This document shows, piece by piece, positions 1 through 8,554 of a DNA stretch of 64,000 bases (within the stretch, counting starts at the first letter, position 1; each line of letters starts with the position of its first letter). The notes below the pieces were generated by a model, which ran no database searches, was not told where the DNA came from, and worked only from the letters and a program-made list of their open reading frames with translations. Source of the stretch: Wenxinia marina DSM 24838 (GTDB lineage Bacteria; Pseudomonadota; Alphaproteobacteria; Rhodobacterales; Rhodobacteraceae). Both the position numbers and the translations under genes were made by a program. Location: NCBI RefSeq assembly GCF_000379485.1, contig NZ_KB902280.1:61183-125182 (forward strand). The letters are read 5' to 3'.

Positions 1-428
1 TCAACATCGACCTCACCGCCGTCGGCAACTGGGCCGAGCGGAACAACGTCGCCTATGCCTCCTACCAGGAGCTGAGCCAGAACCGGCAGGTCCTCGACAT
101 CCTGCAGGGCCACGTCGAGGCGGTGAACGAGAGCCTCGCCGGCGACGAGATGCTGTCCGGCTGCCAGGTCCACCGCTTCCTCGTCCTGCACAAGGAGCTG
201 GACGCCGACGACGGCGAGCTGACGCGGACGCGCAAGGTGCGGCGGCGGATCATCGAGGAGAAGTACGCCGACCTGATCGACGCGCTCTATGCCGGCCGGG
301 ACAGCGTCTACACCGAGACGGAAGTCACCTACGAGGACGGGCGCAAGGGCAGCATCAAGGCGACACTGGACCTGCGGGACGCGAGGGTCTGGCCGGTTGG
401 CGAGTCGCGCAGGGTGGCGGCGGAATGA
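1..428 (+). CDS. Acyl-CoA ligase (AMP-binding family), C-terminal end only
   Basis: The gene is cut by the window edge; the reading frame begins at base 3 and about 141 residues remain. They contain the helical tail typical of long-chain acyl-CoA synthetases, with the stretch LDADDGELTRTRKVRR, where the lysine/arginine-rich hinge and the loop for fatty-acid or aromatic-acid activation lie. By family knowledge such enzymes make acyl-CoA from acid, ATP and CoA in the cytoplasm. The stop codon overlaps the next start (ATGA), so it is the first visible gene of the transporter operon and probably activates what the transporter imports. The substrate cannot be told from this fragment. Confidence 0.8.
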   Translation, partial: NIDLTAVGNWAERNNVAYASYQELSQNRQVLDILQGHVEAVNESLAGDEMLSGCQVHRFLVLHKELDADDGELTRTRKVRRRIIEEKYADLIDALYAGRDSVYTETEVTYEDGRKGSIKATLDLRDARVWPVGESRRVAAE

Positions 429-1237
429 GTGCCCTGCCCGCCGCCGGGCCGGAGGCCGCGCCCAGCCGCCCCGTCCTGATGGAGCTGAAGAACATCACCC
501 TGCGCTTCGGCGGGGTGGAGGCGATCAAGGACATCTCGTTCGACATCCGCGAGGGGGAGATCCGGGCGATCATCGGGCCGAACGGGGCTGGCAAGTCCTC
601 GATGCTGAACGTCATCTCCGGCTTCTACCATCCGCAGGAGGGCGAGGTCTGGTTCCGGGGCCGGCGGCGGCCGGCCATGAAGCCGTACCAGGTCGCCCGC
701 CTCGGCATCGCCCGGACGTTCCAGAACATCGCGCTGTTCGACGGGATGAGCGTGCTCGACAACGTCATGACCGGGCGCATCACCCACATGAAACGTGGGA
801 TCTTCGCGCAAGGCGTCTGGAAGGGCCCGGCGGAGCGGGAAGAGGTCGCGAACCGCGAGGCGGTGGAGCGGATCATCGACTTCCTGGAGATCCAGCGCAT
901 CCGCAAGACGCCGGTCGGCCGCCTGCCCTATGGCCTCAAGAAGCGGGTGGAGCTGGCACGGGCGCTGGCGGCGGAGCCGAAGCTGCTGCTTCTCGACGAG
1001 CCGATGGCCGGCATGAACGTCGAGGAGAAGGAGGACATGAGCCGCTTCATCCTCGACGTGAACGACGAGTTCGGCACCACCATCGCGCTGATCGAGCACG
1101 ACATGGGCGTGGTCATGGACCTCTCCGACCGCGTCGTGGTGATGGATTACGGCCGCAAGATCGGCGACGGCACGCCGGCCGAGGTGCGGGCGAATCCCGA
1201 GGTGATCGACGCGTATCTGGGGGTGGCGCATGACTAG
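425..1237 (+). CDS. ABC transporter ATP-binding protein, LivG type
   Basis: This 270-residue ATPase energises uptake of a branched-chain amino acid or, given the neighbours, a carboxylic acid. It has a Walker A motif GPNGAGKSS, a Walker B motif LLLLDEPMAGM, and the H-loop region IALIEHDMGVV. The signature motif is degenerate (VGRLPYGLKKRVELARAL), as is common in LivG proteins of acid-uptake clusters. Its ATG overlaps the upstream ligase stop, implying translational coupling. Its partner ATPase is encoded at 5177-6031. Family is certain; the imported substrate is inferred only from the two CoA ligases flanking the operon. Confidence 0.93.
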   Translation: MSALPAAGPEAAPSRPVLMELKNITLRFGGVEAIKDISFDIREGEIRAIIGPNGAGKSSMLNVISGFYHPQEGEVWFRGRRRPAMKPYQVARLGIARTFQNIALFDGMSVLDNVMTGRITHMKRGIFAQGVWKGPAEREEVANREAVERIIDFLEIQRIRKTPVGRLPYGLKKRVELARALAAEPKLLLLDEPMAGMNVEEKEDMSRFILDVNDEFGTTIALIEHDMGVVMDLSDRVVVMDYGRKIGDGTPAEVRANPEVIDAYLGVAHD

Positions 1238-1246
1238 GAGCCCGGC

Positions 1247-2242
1247 ATGAGCGCTGATTTCCTCTACGGCGTCGAAGTGGTCCTGAACGGGCTGATGGCG
1301 GGGGTACTGTATGCGCTCGTCGCGCTGGGGTTCGTGCTGATCTACAAGGCGTCGGGCATCTTCAACTACGCGCAGGGCGTGATGGCGCTGTTCGCGGCGC
1401 TGACGCTGGTCGGGATCATGGACGGGCAGGTGCCGTTCGGGCACCTGATCAACGCGATCTTCGGCACCGACCTGCACGGGTTCGGCTGGACGGTGCCGGC
1501 CTTCGCGGCGATCCTGCTGACGATCCTGGTGATGATCCTCTTCGCCTGGTGCGTGCACACGTTCGTCTTCCGCCACCTCGTCGGGCAGCCGCCGATCATC
1601 CTGTTCATGGCGACCATCGGGCTGGCCTACTTCCTCGAAGGCGTCGGCGACCTGATGTGGGGGTCGGACATCAAGACGCTGGACGTCGGCCTGCCGCAGG
1701 GGGCGTCGCTGTGGATCGAGGACTCGACCGCGTTCCTCGGCGGCGACGGGTTCTACGGCTTCTTCATCGACCGGCTGGACGTCGCGGCGACGCTGGTCGC
1801 GGCGGTGCTGGTCGCCGCGCTGGTGCTGTTCTCGCAGTACACCAAGCAGGGCCGGGCGATGCGGGCGGTGGCGGACGACCACCAGGCGGCGCTGTCGGTG
1901 GGCATCTCGCTCAACTTCATCTGGTGGCTGGTCTGGTCGCTAGCGGGGTTCGTGGCGCTGGTGGCCGGCATCATGTGGGGGGCGAAGTCGGGCGTGCAGT
2001 TCTCGCTGTCGCTGATCGCGCTGAAGGCGCTGCCGGTGCTGATGCTGGGCGGCTTCACGTCGATCCCGGGCGCCATCGTCGGCGGGCTGATCATCGGCGT
2101 GGGCGAGCAGCTGTTCGAGTACCTCGTCGGCCCGTCCATCGGCGGGGCGACCGAGAACTGGTTCGCCTACGTGCTGGCGCTGGCGTTCCTGGTGGTGCGG
2201 CCGCAGGGCCTGTTCGGGGAGCGGATCATTGAGCGGGTTTGA
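1247..2242 (+). CDS. Branched-chain-amino-acid-type ABC permease, LivH type
   Basis: The product is 331 residues long, with about eight hydrophobic segments, and matches the LivH permease family (GLMAGVLYALVALGFVLIYKAS near the N-terminus, PGAIVGGLIIGVGEQL near the C-terminus). It forms the inner-membrane channel together with the LivM-type protein at 2619-3695. It starts 9 nt after the ATPase stop with AGGAGCC upstream. The gene ends in the normal family C-terminus (VVRPQGLFGER), so the low-GC gene that follows has not truncated it. Confidence 0.93.
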   Translation: MSADFLYGVEVVLNGLMAGVLYALVALGFVLIYKASGIFNYAQGVMALFAALTLVGIMDGQVPFGHLINAIFGTDLHGFGWTVPAFAAILLTILVMILFAWCVHTFVFRHLVGQPPIILFMATIGLAYFLEGVGDLMWGSDIKTLDVGLPQGASLWIEDSTAFLGGDGFYGFFIDRLDVAATLVAAVLVAALVLFSQYTKQGRAMRAVADDHQAALSVGISLNFIWWLVWSLAGFVALVAGIMWGAKSGVQFSLSLIALKALPVLMLGGFTSIPGAIVGGLIIGVGEQLFEYLVGPSIGGATENWFAYVLALAFLVVRPQGLFGERIIERV

Positions 2243-2279
2243 ATTTAGAAATGTGGTGAAAATGCTTAGAGAGGCATCA

Positions 2280-2603
2280 ATGCAGATTTATCGTAGTACG
2301 TGGTCGATCTCGTCCAGAAAACTTAAGGCTCTAGCTGCTGCTGCGGCCTGCATACCGGTAGGCTCGTGGGCACATGAGTTCGACAGTCTCGAAATTGCAT
2401 CGTTCAGCCGTTCGAGTGACAGATATCTTGAAATCCTGCTGCAAGATACTGTCGCAGGACGCAGAATTATATGCGCGGCCTACAACGATTCGGGCGAACT
2501 AATCGCTTCGGACACCCAAATTACAGACAATCTCGCCACCAGCGTCTTGATCCGCTACTCGGGCAACGATGCGGCGACCGCTCGTTGCGTCTTCAATGAC
2601 TAG
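2280..2603 (+). CDS. Small exported protein of unknown function, low-GC insert in the transporter operon
   Basis: I do not recognise the family. The frame codes 107 residues from the ATG at 2280, which has an AGAGAGG ribosome site five bases upstream; starts at 2262 (ATG) or 2229 (TTG) are possible but have poorer sites. The N-terminus looks like a Sec signal peptide (KLKALAAAAACIPVGSWA followed by HEF). The mature part of about 80 residues has two cysteines, in IICAAYN and ARCVFND, that could form a disulfide. Base composition is about half GC against roughly 70 percent on both sides, and codons such as TTA, ATA and AAA appear that the neighbours avoid. It sits between the livH- and livM-type genes on the same strand, which suggests recent acquisition. 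Confidence 0.6.
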   Translation: MQIYRSTWSISSRKLKALAAAAACIPVGSWAHEFDSLEIASFSRSSDRYLEILLQDTVAGRRIICAAYNDSGELIASDTQITDNLATSVLIRYSGNDAATARCVFND

Positions 2604-2618
2604 CAGGGCCTTGTTGCG

Positions 2619-3695
2619 ATGATCTACCGCGAGGCCGGGGACTTCAAGACGAACTACGTCTCGGACGGGCAGACCTTTCCGCTGCGGTTCGACCGCTGGG
2701 CCTATGGCCTGCTGCTGGCGGTGGCGTTCCTGGTGATCCCGTTCGTGATCGACGATTACTGGGCCAACGCGGTCTTCGTGCCGTTCCTGATCTACGCCAT
2801 CGCGGCGATCGGGCTGAACATCCTCACCGGCTATTGCGGGCAGGTGTCGCTGGGAACCGGCGGCTTCATGGCCGTGGGCGCCTACGCCGCCTACAAGCTG
2901 ATGACCGCCTTTCCGGACGTGCCGTTCCCGGTGCACGTCGTCCTCGCGGGCGGGATCACGGCGGCGGTGGGGGTGCTGTTCGGCCTGCCGTCGCTGCGGA
3001 TCAAGGGCTTCTACCTCGCCGTGGCGACGCTGGCGGCGCAGTTCTTCCTCGTCTGGCTCTTCAACAAGGTGCCGTGGTTCTACAACTACTCCGCCTCCGG
3101 CCAGATCAGCGCACCCACGCGCGAGGTGTTCGGATGGGCGGTGACGGGACCGTCGGCGACGCCTGCGGCGAGCTACCTCATCTGCCTGATCTTCCTGACC
3201 GTGCTGGCGCTGATCGCGCGGAACCTCACCCGGGGCACGACGGGCCGGACCTGGATGGCGATCCGGGACATGGACATCGCGGCCGAGATCATCGGGGTGA
3301 ACCCGCTGACGGCGAAGCTGTCGGCGTTCGCGGTATCCTCGTTCTTCATCGGGGTCGCGGGGGCGCTGTTCTTCGCGGTCTATCTCGGCGCGGTCGAGGT
3401 GGGCAGCGCATTCGGCATCCAGAAGTCGTTCCTGGTGCTGTTCATGATCATCATCGGCGGGCTGGGCAGCATCTTCGGCAGCTTCGCGGGCGCGGCGTTC
3501 CTGGTGCTGCTGCCGGTGCTGCTCAAGGCGATCGGGGTCGACATGCTGGGCTGGCCCACGGACATCGTGGCGCACATCCAGCTGGTGATCGTGGGCGCGC
3601 TCATCATCCTGTTCCTGGTGCTGGAGCCGCACGGGCTGGCGCAGCTGTGGCGGGTGACGAAGGAGAAGCTGCGGCTCTGGCCGTTCCCGTATTGA
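2619..3695 (+). CDS. Branched-chain-amino-acid-type ABC permease, LivM type
   Basis: This 358-residue inner-membrane protein is the second permease subunit. The LivM hallmark GLNILTGYCGQVSLGTGGFMAVGAYAA is present, and the segment RDMDIAAEIIGVNPLTAKLSAFAVSS is the usual loop that contacts the ATPases. The N-terminal 25 residues before the first membrane helix are hydrophilic, as is usual for this subtype. It normally follows the LivH gene directly; here a low-GC gene is interposed 15 nt upstream of the start. It is followed by a hairpin and then the binding-protein gene. Confidence 0.93.
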   Translation: MIYREAGDFKTNYVSDGQTFPLRFDRWAYGLLLAVAFLVIPFVIDDYWANAVFVPFLIYAIAAIGLNILTGYCGQVSLGTGGFMAVGAYAAYKLMTAFPDVPFPVHVVLAGGITAAVGVLFGLPSLRIKGFYLAVATLAAQFFLVWLFNKVPWFYNYSASGQISAPTREVFGWAVTGPSATPAASYLICLIFLTVLALIARNLTRGTTGRTWMAIRDMDIAAEIIGVNPLTAKLSAFAVSSFFIGVAGALFFAVYLGAVEVGSAFGIQKSFLVLFMIIIGGLGSIFGSFAGAAFLVLLPVLLKAIGVDMLGWPTDIVAHIQLVIVGALIILFLVLEPHGLAQLWRVTKEKLRLWPFPY

Positions 3696-3715
3696 CGGCG
3701 GACCCACCATACGAC

Positions 3716-3738
3716 GGCCCTCCGGAGGAGGGAGGGCC
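3716..3738 (+). promoter_or_regulatory. Intergenic hairpin before the binding-protein gene
   Basis: GGCCCTCC at 3716-3723 pairs perfectly with GGAGGGCC at 3731-3738, giving an 8-bp stem with a 7-nt loop. There is no T tract after it. A hairpin at this place in binding-protein operons commonly stabilises the downstream transcript, so that the periplasmic protein is made in excess. That role is inferred. Confidence 0.5.
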
Positions 3739-3764
3739 GAAACAACGAAAGGGAGGAGACGACG

Positions 3765-5048
3765 ATGAAGACCAAGACTCTGGCAGCGGCGGCCGCCGCG
3801 AGCCTTCTGGCGACCTCGGCGCTGGCCGATCTGGTGATCCCCGATCTCAGCTACCGCACCGGCCCCTACGCCGCGGGCGGCATCCCGTTCTCGGACGGCT
3901 ACCAGGACTATTTCGAGCTGCTGAACCAGCGCGACGGCGGCATCGGCGGCGAGCCGATCCGGGTGATCGAGTGCGAGACCGCCTACGACACCGAGCGGGG
4001 CGTCGAGTGCTACGAATCCACCAAGGGCGAGGGCGCGCTGGTCTACCAGCCGCTGTCGACGGGCATCACCTACCAGCTGATCCCTAAGACCGCCGAGGAC
4101 GGCATCCCGATGCACACGATGGGATACGGGCGCACCTCGGCCGCGAACGGCGCGGTGTTCCACAACATCTTCAACTACCCCGCCAACTACTGGGACGGGG
4201 CCAGCGTCATCGTCAACTACCTCCTGGACCAGAACGAGGGCTCGCTCGACGGCAAGAGGATCGCCCTGGTCTACCACAACTCCGCCTACGGCAAGGAGCC
4301 GATCCCGACGCTGACCCAGCTGAGCCAGGACCTCGGCTTCGAGCTGATCGAGATCCCGGTCGACCATCCGGGGCAGGAGCAGAGCTCGCAGTGGCTTCAG
4401 ATCCGGCGCGAGCGTCCGGACTACGTGGTGATGTACGGCTGGGGCGTGATGAACCAGGTGGCGATCCAGGAGGCGGCCAACATCCGCTACCCGATGGACC
4501 AGTTCATCGGCATCTGGTGGTCGGGCGCCGAGCATGACGTGACGCCGGCCGGCGCCGCCGCCGACGGCTATCTCGCCGCCAGCTTCACCGGCCTCGACGA
4601 CTTCCCGGTGCTGGACGAGATCCAGGAACTGGTGATCGACGCCGGCCACGGCGCGGGCGACGGGCAGAGCATCGGCAACGTGCAGTACATCCGCGGCATG
4701 TACGCCGCGATGCTCGCGGCCGAGGCGATCCGCACCGCGCAGGAGCTGTCGGGCAACACCGACATCACCGCCGCCGAGATGCGCGACGGGATGGAGGCGC
4801 TCGAGGTCACGAACGCCACGATGGAAGCCTGGGGCGCGCCGGGGATCGGGCCGGAGTTCTCTGTCAGCTGCCAGAACCACGGCGGGCCGGGCCGCGGCCT
4901 GATCGTGCGCTGGAATGCGTCGGAAGGGTCGTTCGAGCCGGTCAGCGACTGGATCGACGCCGACCGCGCCGGCGTAATCGACCCGCTCATCGTGTCGGAC
5001 AGCGAAGCCTATGCCGCCGAGGCCGGCATCGAGGCGGGCTGCGAGTAG
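3765..5048 (+). CDS. Periplasmic substrate-binding protein of the Liv-type transporter
   Basis: The 427-residue product has a cleavable signal peptide (MKTKTLAAAAAASLLATSALA) and the type-I periplasmic binding fold of the Peripla_BP_6 group (LSYRTGPYAAGGIPFSDGYQDYFELLNQRDGGIGG). It captures ligand in the periplasm and delivers it to the two permeases. GGGAGGAGAC lies just before the ATG. Compared with leucine-binding LivK it belongs to the longer subgroup found beside acyl-CoA ligases; an aromatic or fatty acid ligand is therefore as likely as an amino acid. Confidence 0.92.
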   Translation: MKTKTLAAAAAASLLATSALADLVIPDLSYRTGPYAAGGIPFSDGYQDYFELLNQRDGGIGGEPIRVIECETAYDTERGVECYESTKGEGALVYQPLSTGITYQLIPKTAEDGIPMHTMGYGRTSAANGAVFHNIFNYPANYWDGASVIVNYLLDQNEGSLDGKRIALVYHNSAYGKEPIPTLTQLSQDLGFELIEIPVDHPGQEQSSQWLQIRRERPDYVVMYGWGVMNQVAIQEAANIRYPMDQFIGIWWSGAEHDVTPAGAAADGYLAASFTGLDDFPVLDEIQELVIDAGHGAGDGQSIGNVQYIRGMYAAMLAAEAIRTAQELSGNTDITAAEMRDGMEALEVTNATMEAWGAPGIGPEFSVSCQNHGGPGRGLIVRWNASEGSFEPVSDWIDADRAGVIDPLIVSDSEAYAAEAGIEAGCE

Positions 5049-5056
5049 CGCCCTGC

Positions 5057-5093
5057 CCCCCGGCGGCGGTCCGTCATGGCCGGCCGCCGGGGG
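5057..5093 (+). terminator. Long GC hairpin after the binding-protein gene
   Basis: An 11-bp perfect stem is formed by 5057-5067 (CCCCCGGCGGC) and 5083-5093 (GCCGCCGGGGG). There is no T run after it, so it may act as a pause or mRNA 3' stabiliser rather than a full terminator. The downstream ATPase gene is probably still read through. Confidence 0.45.
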
Positions 5094-5116
5094 TTTCACA
5101 CCCCCGGACCCCCGTG

Positions 5117-5148
5117 GGATATTTATGGCTCGGTGAGAGGGAGGGGCG
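5117..5148 (+). repeat. 32-nt interspersed repeat, copy 1
   Basis: This stretch beginning GGATATTTATGGCTCG matches 40437-40468 in the same orientation with about three differences. Both copies follow GC-rich inverted repeats and precede GAGAGGGAGGGGCG. It looks like a dispersed intergenic repeat of this genome and lies just upstream of the LivF-type start. Confidence 0.65.
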
Positions 5149-5176
5149 ACGCGCCCGTCCCCCAGGGAGGTGCGAG

Positions 5177-6031
5177 GTGGCGACGCCGGAGATGCAGGAG
5201 GCGCCGGAGGCGCGCCCCGCCGAGGGCGCAAGCGAGGCGCTCCTCGAGGTGAACAACATCGAGGTGATCTACAACCACGTCATCCTCGTCCTGAAGGGCG
5301 TGTCGCTGACCGTGCCGAAGGGCGGGATCACCGCGCTGCTGGGCGGCAACGGGGCGGGCAAGACGACGACGCTGAAGGCGATCTCGAACCTGCTGCACTC
5401 CGAGCGGGGGGAGGTGACGAAGGGCTCCATCCTCTATCGCGGCCGGCGGGTGCAGGACCTCTCGCCAGAGGCGCTGGTGAAGATGGGCGTGGTGCAGGTG
5501 ATGGAGGGGCGGCACTGCTTCGAGCACCTGACGGTGGAGGAGAACCTGCTGACGGGCGCCTACACCCGCCGGGACCGGGCGGCGGTGCAGCAGGATCTCG
5601 AGATGGTCTACGGCTACTTCCCGCGCCTGAAGGAGCGGCGGCGCAGCCAGGCGGGCTATACCAGCGGCGGCGAGCAGCAGATGTGCGCACTTGGGCGCGC
5701 GCTGATGAGCCGGCCGGAGACGATCCTGCTGGACGAGCCGTCGATGGGCCTCGCGCCGCAGCTGGTGGAGCAGATCTTCGGAATCGTGAAGCGGCTGAAC
5801 GAGGAGCAGGGGGTAACCTTCCTGCTGGCCGAGCAGAACACCAACGTGGCGCTGCGCTTCGCGCACCGGGGCTACATCCTGGAGTCGGGGCGGGTGGTGA
5901 TGGACGGGCCGGCGGCGGAGCTGCGGGAGAACCCGGACGTGAAGGAGTTCTATCTCGGCGTGTCGGACGAGGGCCGCAAGTCGTTCCGCGACGTGCGCAG
6001 CTACCGCCGGCGCAAGCGCTGGCTGGCCTGA
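5177..6031 (+). CDS. ABC transporter ATP-binding protein, LivF type
   Basis: The GTG at 5177 is preferred because AGGGAGG lies six bases upstream; the in-frame ATG at 5114 would start inside a dispersed repeat. The resulting 284 residues include Walker A GGNGAGKTTT, the signature YTSGGEQQMCALGRAL (first residue T, then SGGEQ), Walker B ILLDEPSMGLAP and the H-loop FLLAEQN. It pairs with the LivG-type ATPase. The C-terminal tail after EFYLGV (SDEGRKSFRDVRSYRRRKRWLA) is basic and is a feature of the acid-uptake subgroup. Confidence 0.92.
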   Translation: MATPEMQEAPEARPAEGASEALLEVNNIEVIYNHVILVLKGVSLTVPKGGITALLGGNGAGKTTTLKAISNLLHSERGEVTKGSILYRGRRVQDLSPEALVKMGVVQVMEGRHCFEHLTVEENLLTGAYTRRDRAAVQQDLEMVYGYFPRLKERRRSQAGYTSGGEQQMCALGRALMSRPETILLDEPSMGLAPQLVEQIFGIVKRLNEEQGVTFLLAEQNTNVALRFAHRGYILESGRVVMDGPAAELRENPDVKEFYLGVSDEGRKSFRDVRSYRRRKRWLA

Positions 6032-6100
6032 GGGCGGCGGCGCGCCGGAACACGGACGCGCGAGGGTACGTTGAGGTCCCGTAACGAACGGAGGCCCGAC

Positions 6101-6736
6101 ATGACCCGCAAGGACGTCGCGACGGCCCTGATCGACCACCAGGGCACGCTCTATTCCGAGGCGATCGGCGCGACCATCTCGCGCAACACCCCGCAGGAGC
6201 TGTTCCACTGGCTGATCGCCAGCATCATGCTGTCGGCCCGCATCTCGGCCGGCAACGCCGTCGAGGGGGCGGCCGCGCTGCGCGAGGCGGGACTGCACAA
6301 GATCGACGCGATCCTCGGCGCGGACCGGCACGACCTCGTCAAGGTGCTGAACGGCAACGGCTATGCCCGCTACGACGAATCCACCGCCGACTACCTGCGC
6401 GACACCGCGCGGCTGGTGGACGAAAGCTACGACGGCGATCTGCGGCAGATGCGCGGCGACAGCGCGGACGAGACGCTGAAGCGGCTGCAGCAGGCCAAGG
6501 GGCTCGGCAAGCTCGGCGCGTCGATCTTCGCGCGCGAGGCGCAGCTGGTGTGGGACGAGCTCTACCCCACGATCGACGGCAAGGCGGTCGAGATGGCGGG
6601 CGAGCTGGGGCTGCCGACCGAGGCGGAGGACCTGCGCGACCTCGCCGGTGGGCGCGAGCGCTTCGTGCGCCTCGTCGCGGCGCTGACGCGGGCGCGGCTG
6701 GAGGGGCCGGACGAGGCCGTCGAGGCCGCCGCCTGA
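6101..6736 (+). CDS. HhH-GPD superfamily (endonuclease III-like) protein
   Basis: The 211-residue product resembles the helix-hairpin-helix DNA glycosylase fold: the N-terminal helix LFHWLIASIMLSARIS and the hairpin LQQAKGLGKLGASIF. An aspartate in PTIDGKAVEMAGELGL sits where the catalytic Asp of Nth/MutY enzymes lies. The catalytic lysine position of Nth is not clearly kept, and no C-terminal four-cysteine Fe-S motif exists. It could be a base-excision glycosylase or a non-catalytic relative. It lies 69 nt after the transporter ATPase on the same strand, but no functional link to uptake is evident. Confidence 0.7.
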   Translation: MTRKDVATALIDHQGTLYSEAIGATISRNTPQELFHWLIASIMLSARISAGNAVEGAAALREAGLHKIDAILGADRHDLVKVLNGNGYARYDESTADYLRDTARLVDESYDGDLRQMRGDSADETLKRLQQAKGLGKLGASIFAREAQLVWDELYPTIDGKAVEMAGELGLPTEAEDLRDLAGGRERFVRLVAALTRARLEGPDEAVEAAA

Positions 6737-6788
6737 GGACTGGCCAGCCTTCCCCGCTCCGCCTAGGCTGGCCGCGGGGAGGCGTTCG

Positions 6789-7946
6789 ATGACCGAACAT
6801 TACGACGACCTGGAGACGCGGGCGCCGGAGGCGCGGGCGGCGGCGCAGGAGGCGGCGCTGAACGCGCAGCTTTCGCGGCTGGGGATGGAGCAGGTCGGCC
6901 TGTCGGGCCTCGCCCGCCTGCCGGTGCTGCGCAAGGCCGACCTGGTGGAGCGGCAGCGGGCGCTGCCGCCCTTCGGCGGCCTCCATGTCGGGGAGATCAG
7001 TCACGTCTTCCAGTCGCCGGGCCCGATCTACGAGCCGGGCGGGGCGGCGCGGGACTGGTGGCGGTTCGGGCGCTTCGTCCATGCCTGCGGCATCGGCGCC
7101 GGGGACATCGTGCAGAACTGCTTTTCCTACCACCTGACGCCTGCGGGCACGATGTTCGAGAACGCGGCGCGGGCGGTGGGGGCGGTGGTCCTGCCCGCCG
7201 GAACCGGGCAAACAGAGCTGCAGGCGCGGGCGGCGGCAGACATCGGAACGACCGCCTACGCGGGAACGCCCGATTACCTGAAGGTGATCATCGAGGCCGC
7301 GGACGCCGCCGGGCTGACGCTGAGGATCGGCAAGTCGGCGGTGTCTGGCGGGGCTCTCTTTCCGTCCCTGCGGGAGTGGTACGCGGAGCGCGGGATCGCC
7401 TGCCTGCAGTGCTACGGGACGGCCGACCTCGGCCATGTCGCCTACGAGAGCGCGCCGGGCAGCGGGATGATCGTGGACGAGGGCGTGATCGTGGAGATCG
7501 TGACCCCCGGCACCGGCGACCCGGTGGCCGAGGGCGAGGTCGGCGAGGTGGTGGTGACGGTGCTGAATCCGGACTACCCGCTGGTCCGGTTCGCGACCGG
7601 GGACCTGTCGGCGGTGCAGCCGGGGACGTCGTCCTGCGGGCGGACCAATATGCGGATCCGGGGCTGGATGGGCCGGGCGGACCAGACGACCAAGATCAAG
7701 GGCATGTTCGTCCGGCCCGAGCAGGTGGCGGAACTGGTCAGGCGGCTGGGCGTCGCGCGGGCGCGGGTGATCGCCGGGCGCGAAGGCGAGGCGGACACGA
7801 TGCTCGTGCGGCTGGAGGCCGGTGCGGTGCCCGAGGGAGCCGAGGCCGTGGTGCAGTCGGTGCTGAAGCTGCGCGGCAAGGTCGAGGCGGCGGCGGAGCT
7901 GCCGCGGGACGGCGTGGTGATCGAGGACACGCGGACCTACGGGTGA
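6789..7946 (+). CDS. Phenylacetate-CoA ligase family (PaaK-type) AMP-forming ligase
   Basis: This 385-residue cytoplasmic enzyme belongs to the PaaK branch of adenylating enzymes, which join an aryl or related acid to CoA with ATP. Recognisable blocks are AYAGTPDYLKVIIEAA, CYGTADLGHVAYES (the CYGxxE-like adenine-binding region, here GTAD), and the C-terminal hinge RFATGDLSAV followed by GRADQTTKIKGMFVRP. It is shorter than PaaK itself (about 430). It shares strand and operon context with the Liv-type transporter, so it probably activates the imported acid. The last eleven codons are repeated downstream by a tandem duplication. Confidence 0.85.
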   Translation: MTEHYDDLETRAPEARAAAQEAALNAQLSRLGMEQVGLSGLARLPVLRKADLVERQRALPPFGGLHVGEISHVFQSPGPIYEPGGAARDWWRFGRFVHACGIGAGDIVQNCFSYHLTPAGTMFENAARAVGAVVLPAGTGQTELQARAAADIGTTAYAGTPDYLKVIIEAADAAGLTLRIGKSAVSGGALFPSLREWYAERGIACLQCYGTADLGHVAYESAPGSGMIVDEGVIVEIVTPGTGDPVAEGEVGEVVVTVLNPDYPLVRFATGDLSAVQPGTSSCGRTNMRIRGWMGRADQTTKIKGMFVRPEQVAELVRRLGVARARVIAGREGEADTMLVRLEAGAVPEGAEAVVQSVLKLRGKVEAAAELPRDGVVIEDTRTYG

Positions 7947-8267
7947 GGGCGCATCCGGCGGGGAGGGCGTAGGAAACGCTGCCGCAGCGTTGCGCCTTGT
8001 TCGGCGAGGCCCCGGGGCAAGCCCGGGGCGGGACCATCATGACAGCCGCACGCGCTTGCATGAGGCAACCCGTCCCGGCCTCGAGCCGGCGTGGTGATCG
8101 AGGACACGCGGACCTACGGGTGAGGGCGCATCCGGCGGGGAGGGCGCAGGGAGCGCTGCCGCAGCGTTGCGCCTTGTTCGGCGAGGCCCCCGGGGCAAGC
8201 CCGGGGCGGGACCATCATGACAGCCGCACGCGCTTGCATGAGGCAAGCCCGTCCCGGCCTCGAGCCG
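7911..8267 (+). repeat. Tandem duplication of about 177 bp after the PaaK-type gene
   Basis: Unit 1 spans about 7911-8087 and unit 2 about 8088-8267. Both carry the codons for VVIEDTRTYG and the stop of the ligase gene followed by the same intergenic palindromes (CCCCGGGGCAAGCCCGGGG and the block ending GGCCTCGAGCCGG). The units differ by only a few substitutions and two single-base insertions, so the event is recent. The rest of the space to 8365 shows no other gene. Confidence 0.9.
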
Positions 8268-8365
8268 GGACCTTCCATCCATCGGGCGGGCCGCTCTGCT
8301 CGGGGGAACCGGCGGCCCGTTCCGCCGCGTTGATCCGCCGAACACGCCCCTCACGGAGTCTCCCC

Positions 8366-8551
8366 ATGGAATACGGCATCTTCGGCCTGATCGTCCTGAT
8401 CATCGACCTCTACGCGATCTATCAGGTCCTCACCTCCGGCGCGTCGACGGCGTCGAAAGCCGTCTGGACCATCGCGATCCTGCTGCTGCCGGTGCTCGGC
8501 GCCATCGCCTGGCTGCTGTTCGGGCCGCGCGGCGGCAAGGCCCACGTCTGA
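8366..8551 (+). CDS. Small PLDc_N-domain membrane protein
   Basis: The 61-residue product has two hydrophobic helices, IFGLIVLIIDLYAIYQVL and VWTIAILLLPVLGAIAWLLFGPR. This matches the PLDc_N (phospholipase D nuclease N-terminal) family of stand-alone membrane peptides, whose role is not established. CGGAG lies upstream of the ATG at 8366. It is convergent with the D-Ala-D-Ala peptidase gene, with three bases between the stops. Confidence 0.8.
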   Translation: MEYGIFGLIVLIIDLYAIYQVLTSGASTASKAVWTIAILLLPVLGAIAWLLFGPRGGKAHV

Positions 8552-8554
8552 CCG

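Noticed and set aside
2499..5231. Open frame of 910 codons on the minus strand opposite the permease and binding-protein genes
   Set aside because: Low-complexity translation typical of antisense frames in GC-rich DNA; the plus-strand genes are unmistakable.
7911..8267. Possible CRISPR-like repeat
   Set aside because: Only two direct copies of a long unit without spacers; it is a tandem duplication with palindromes.
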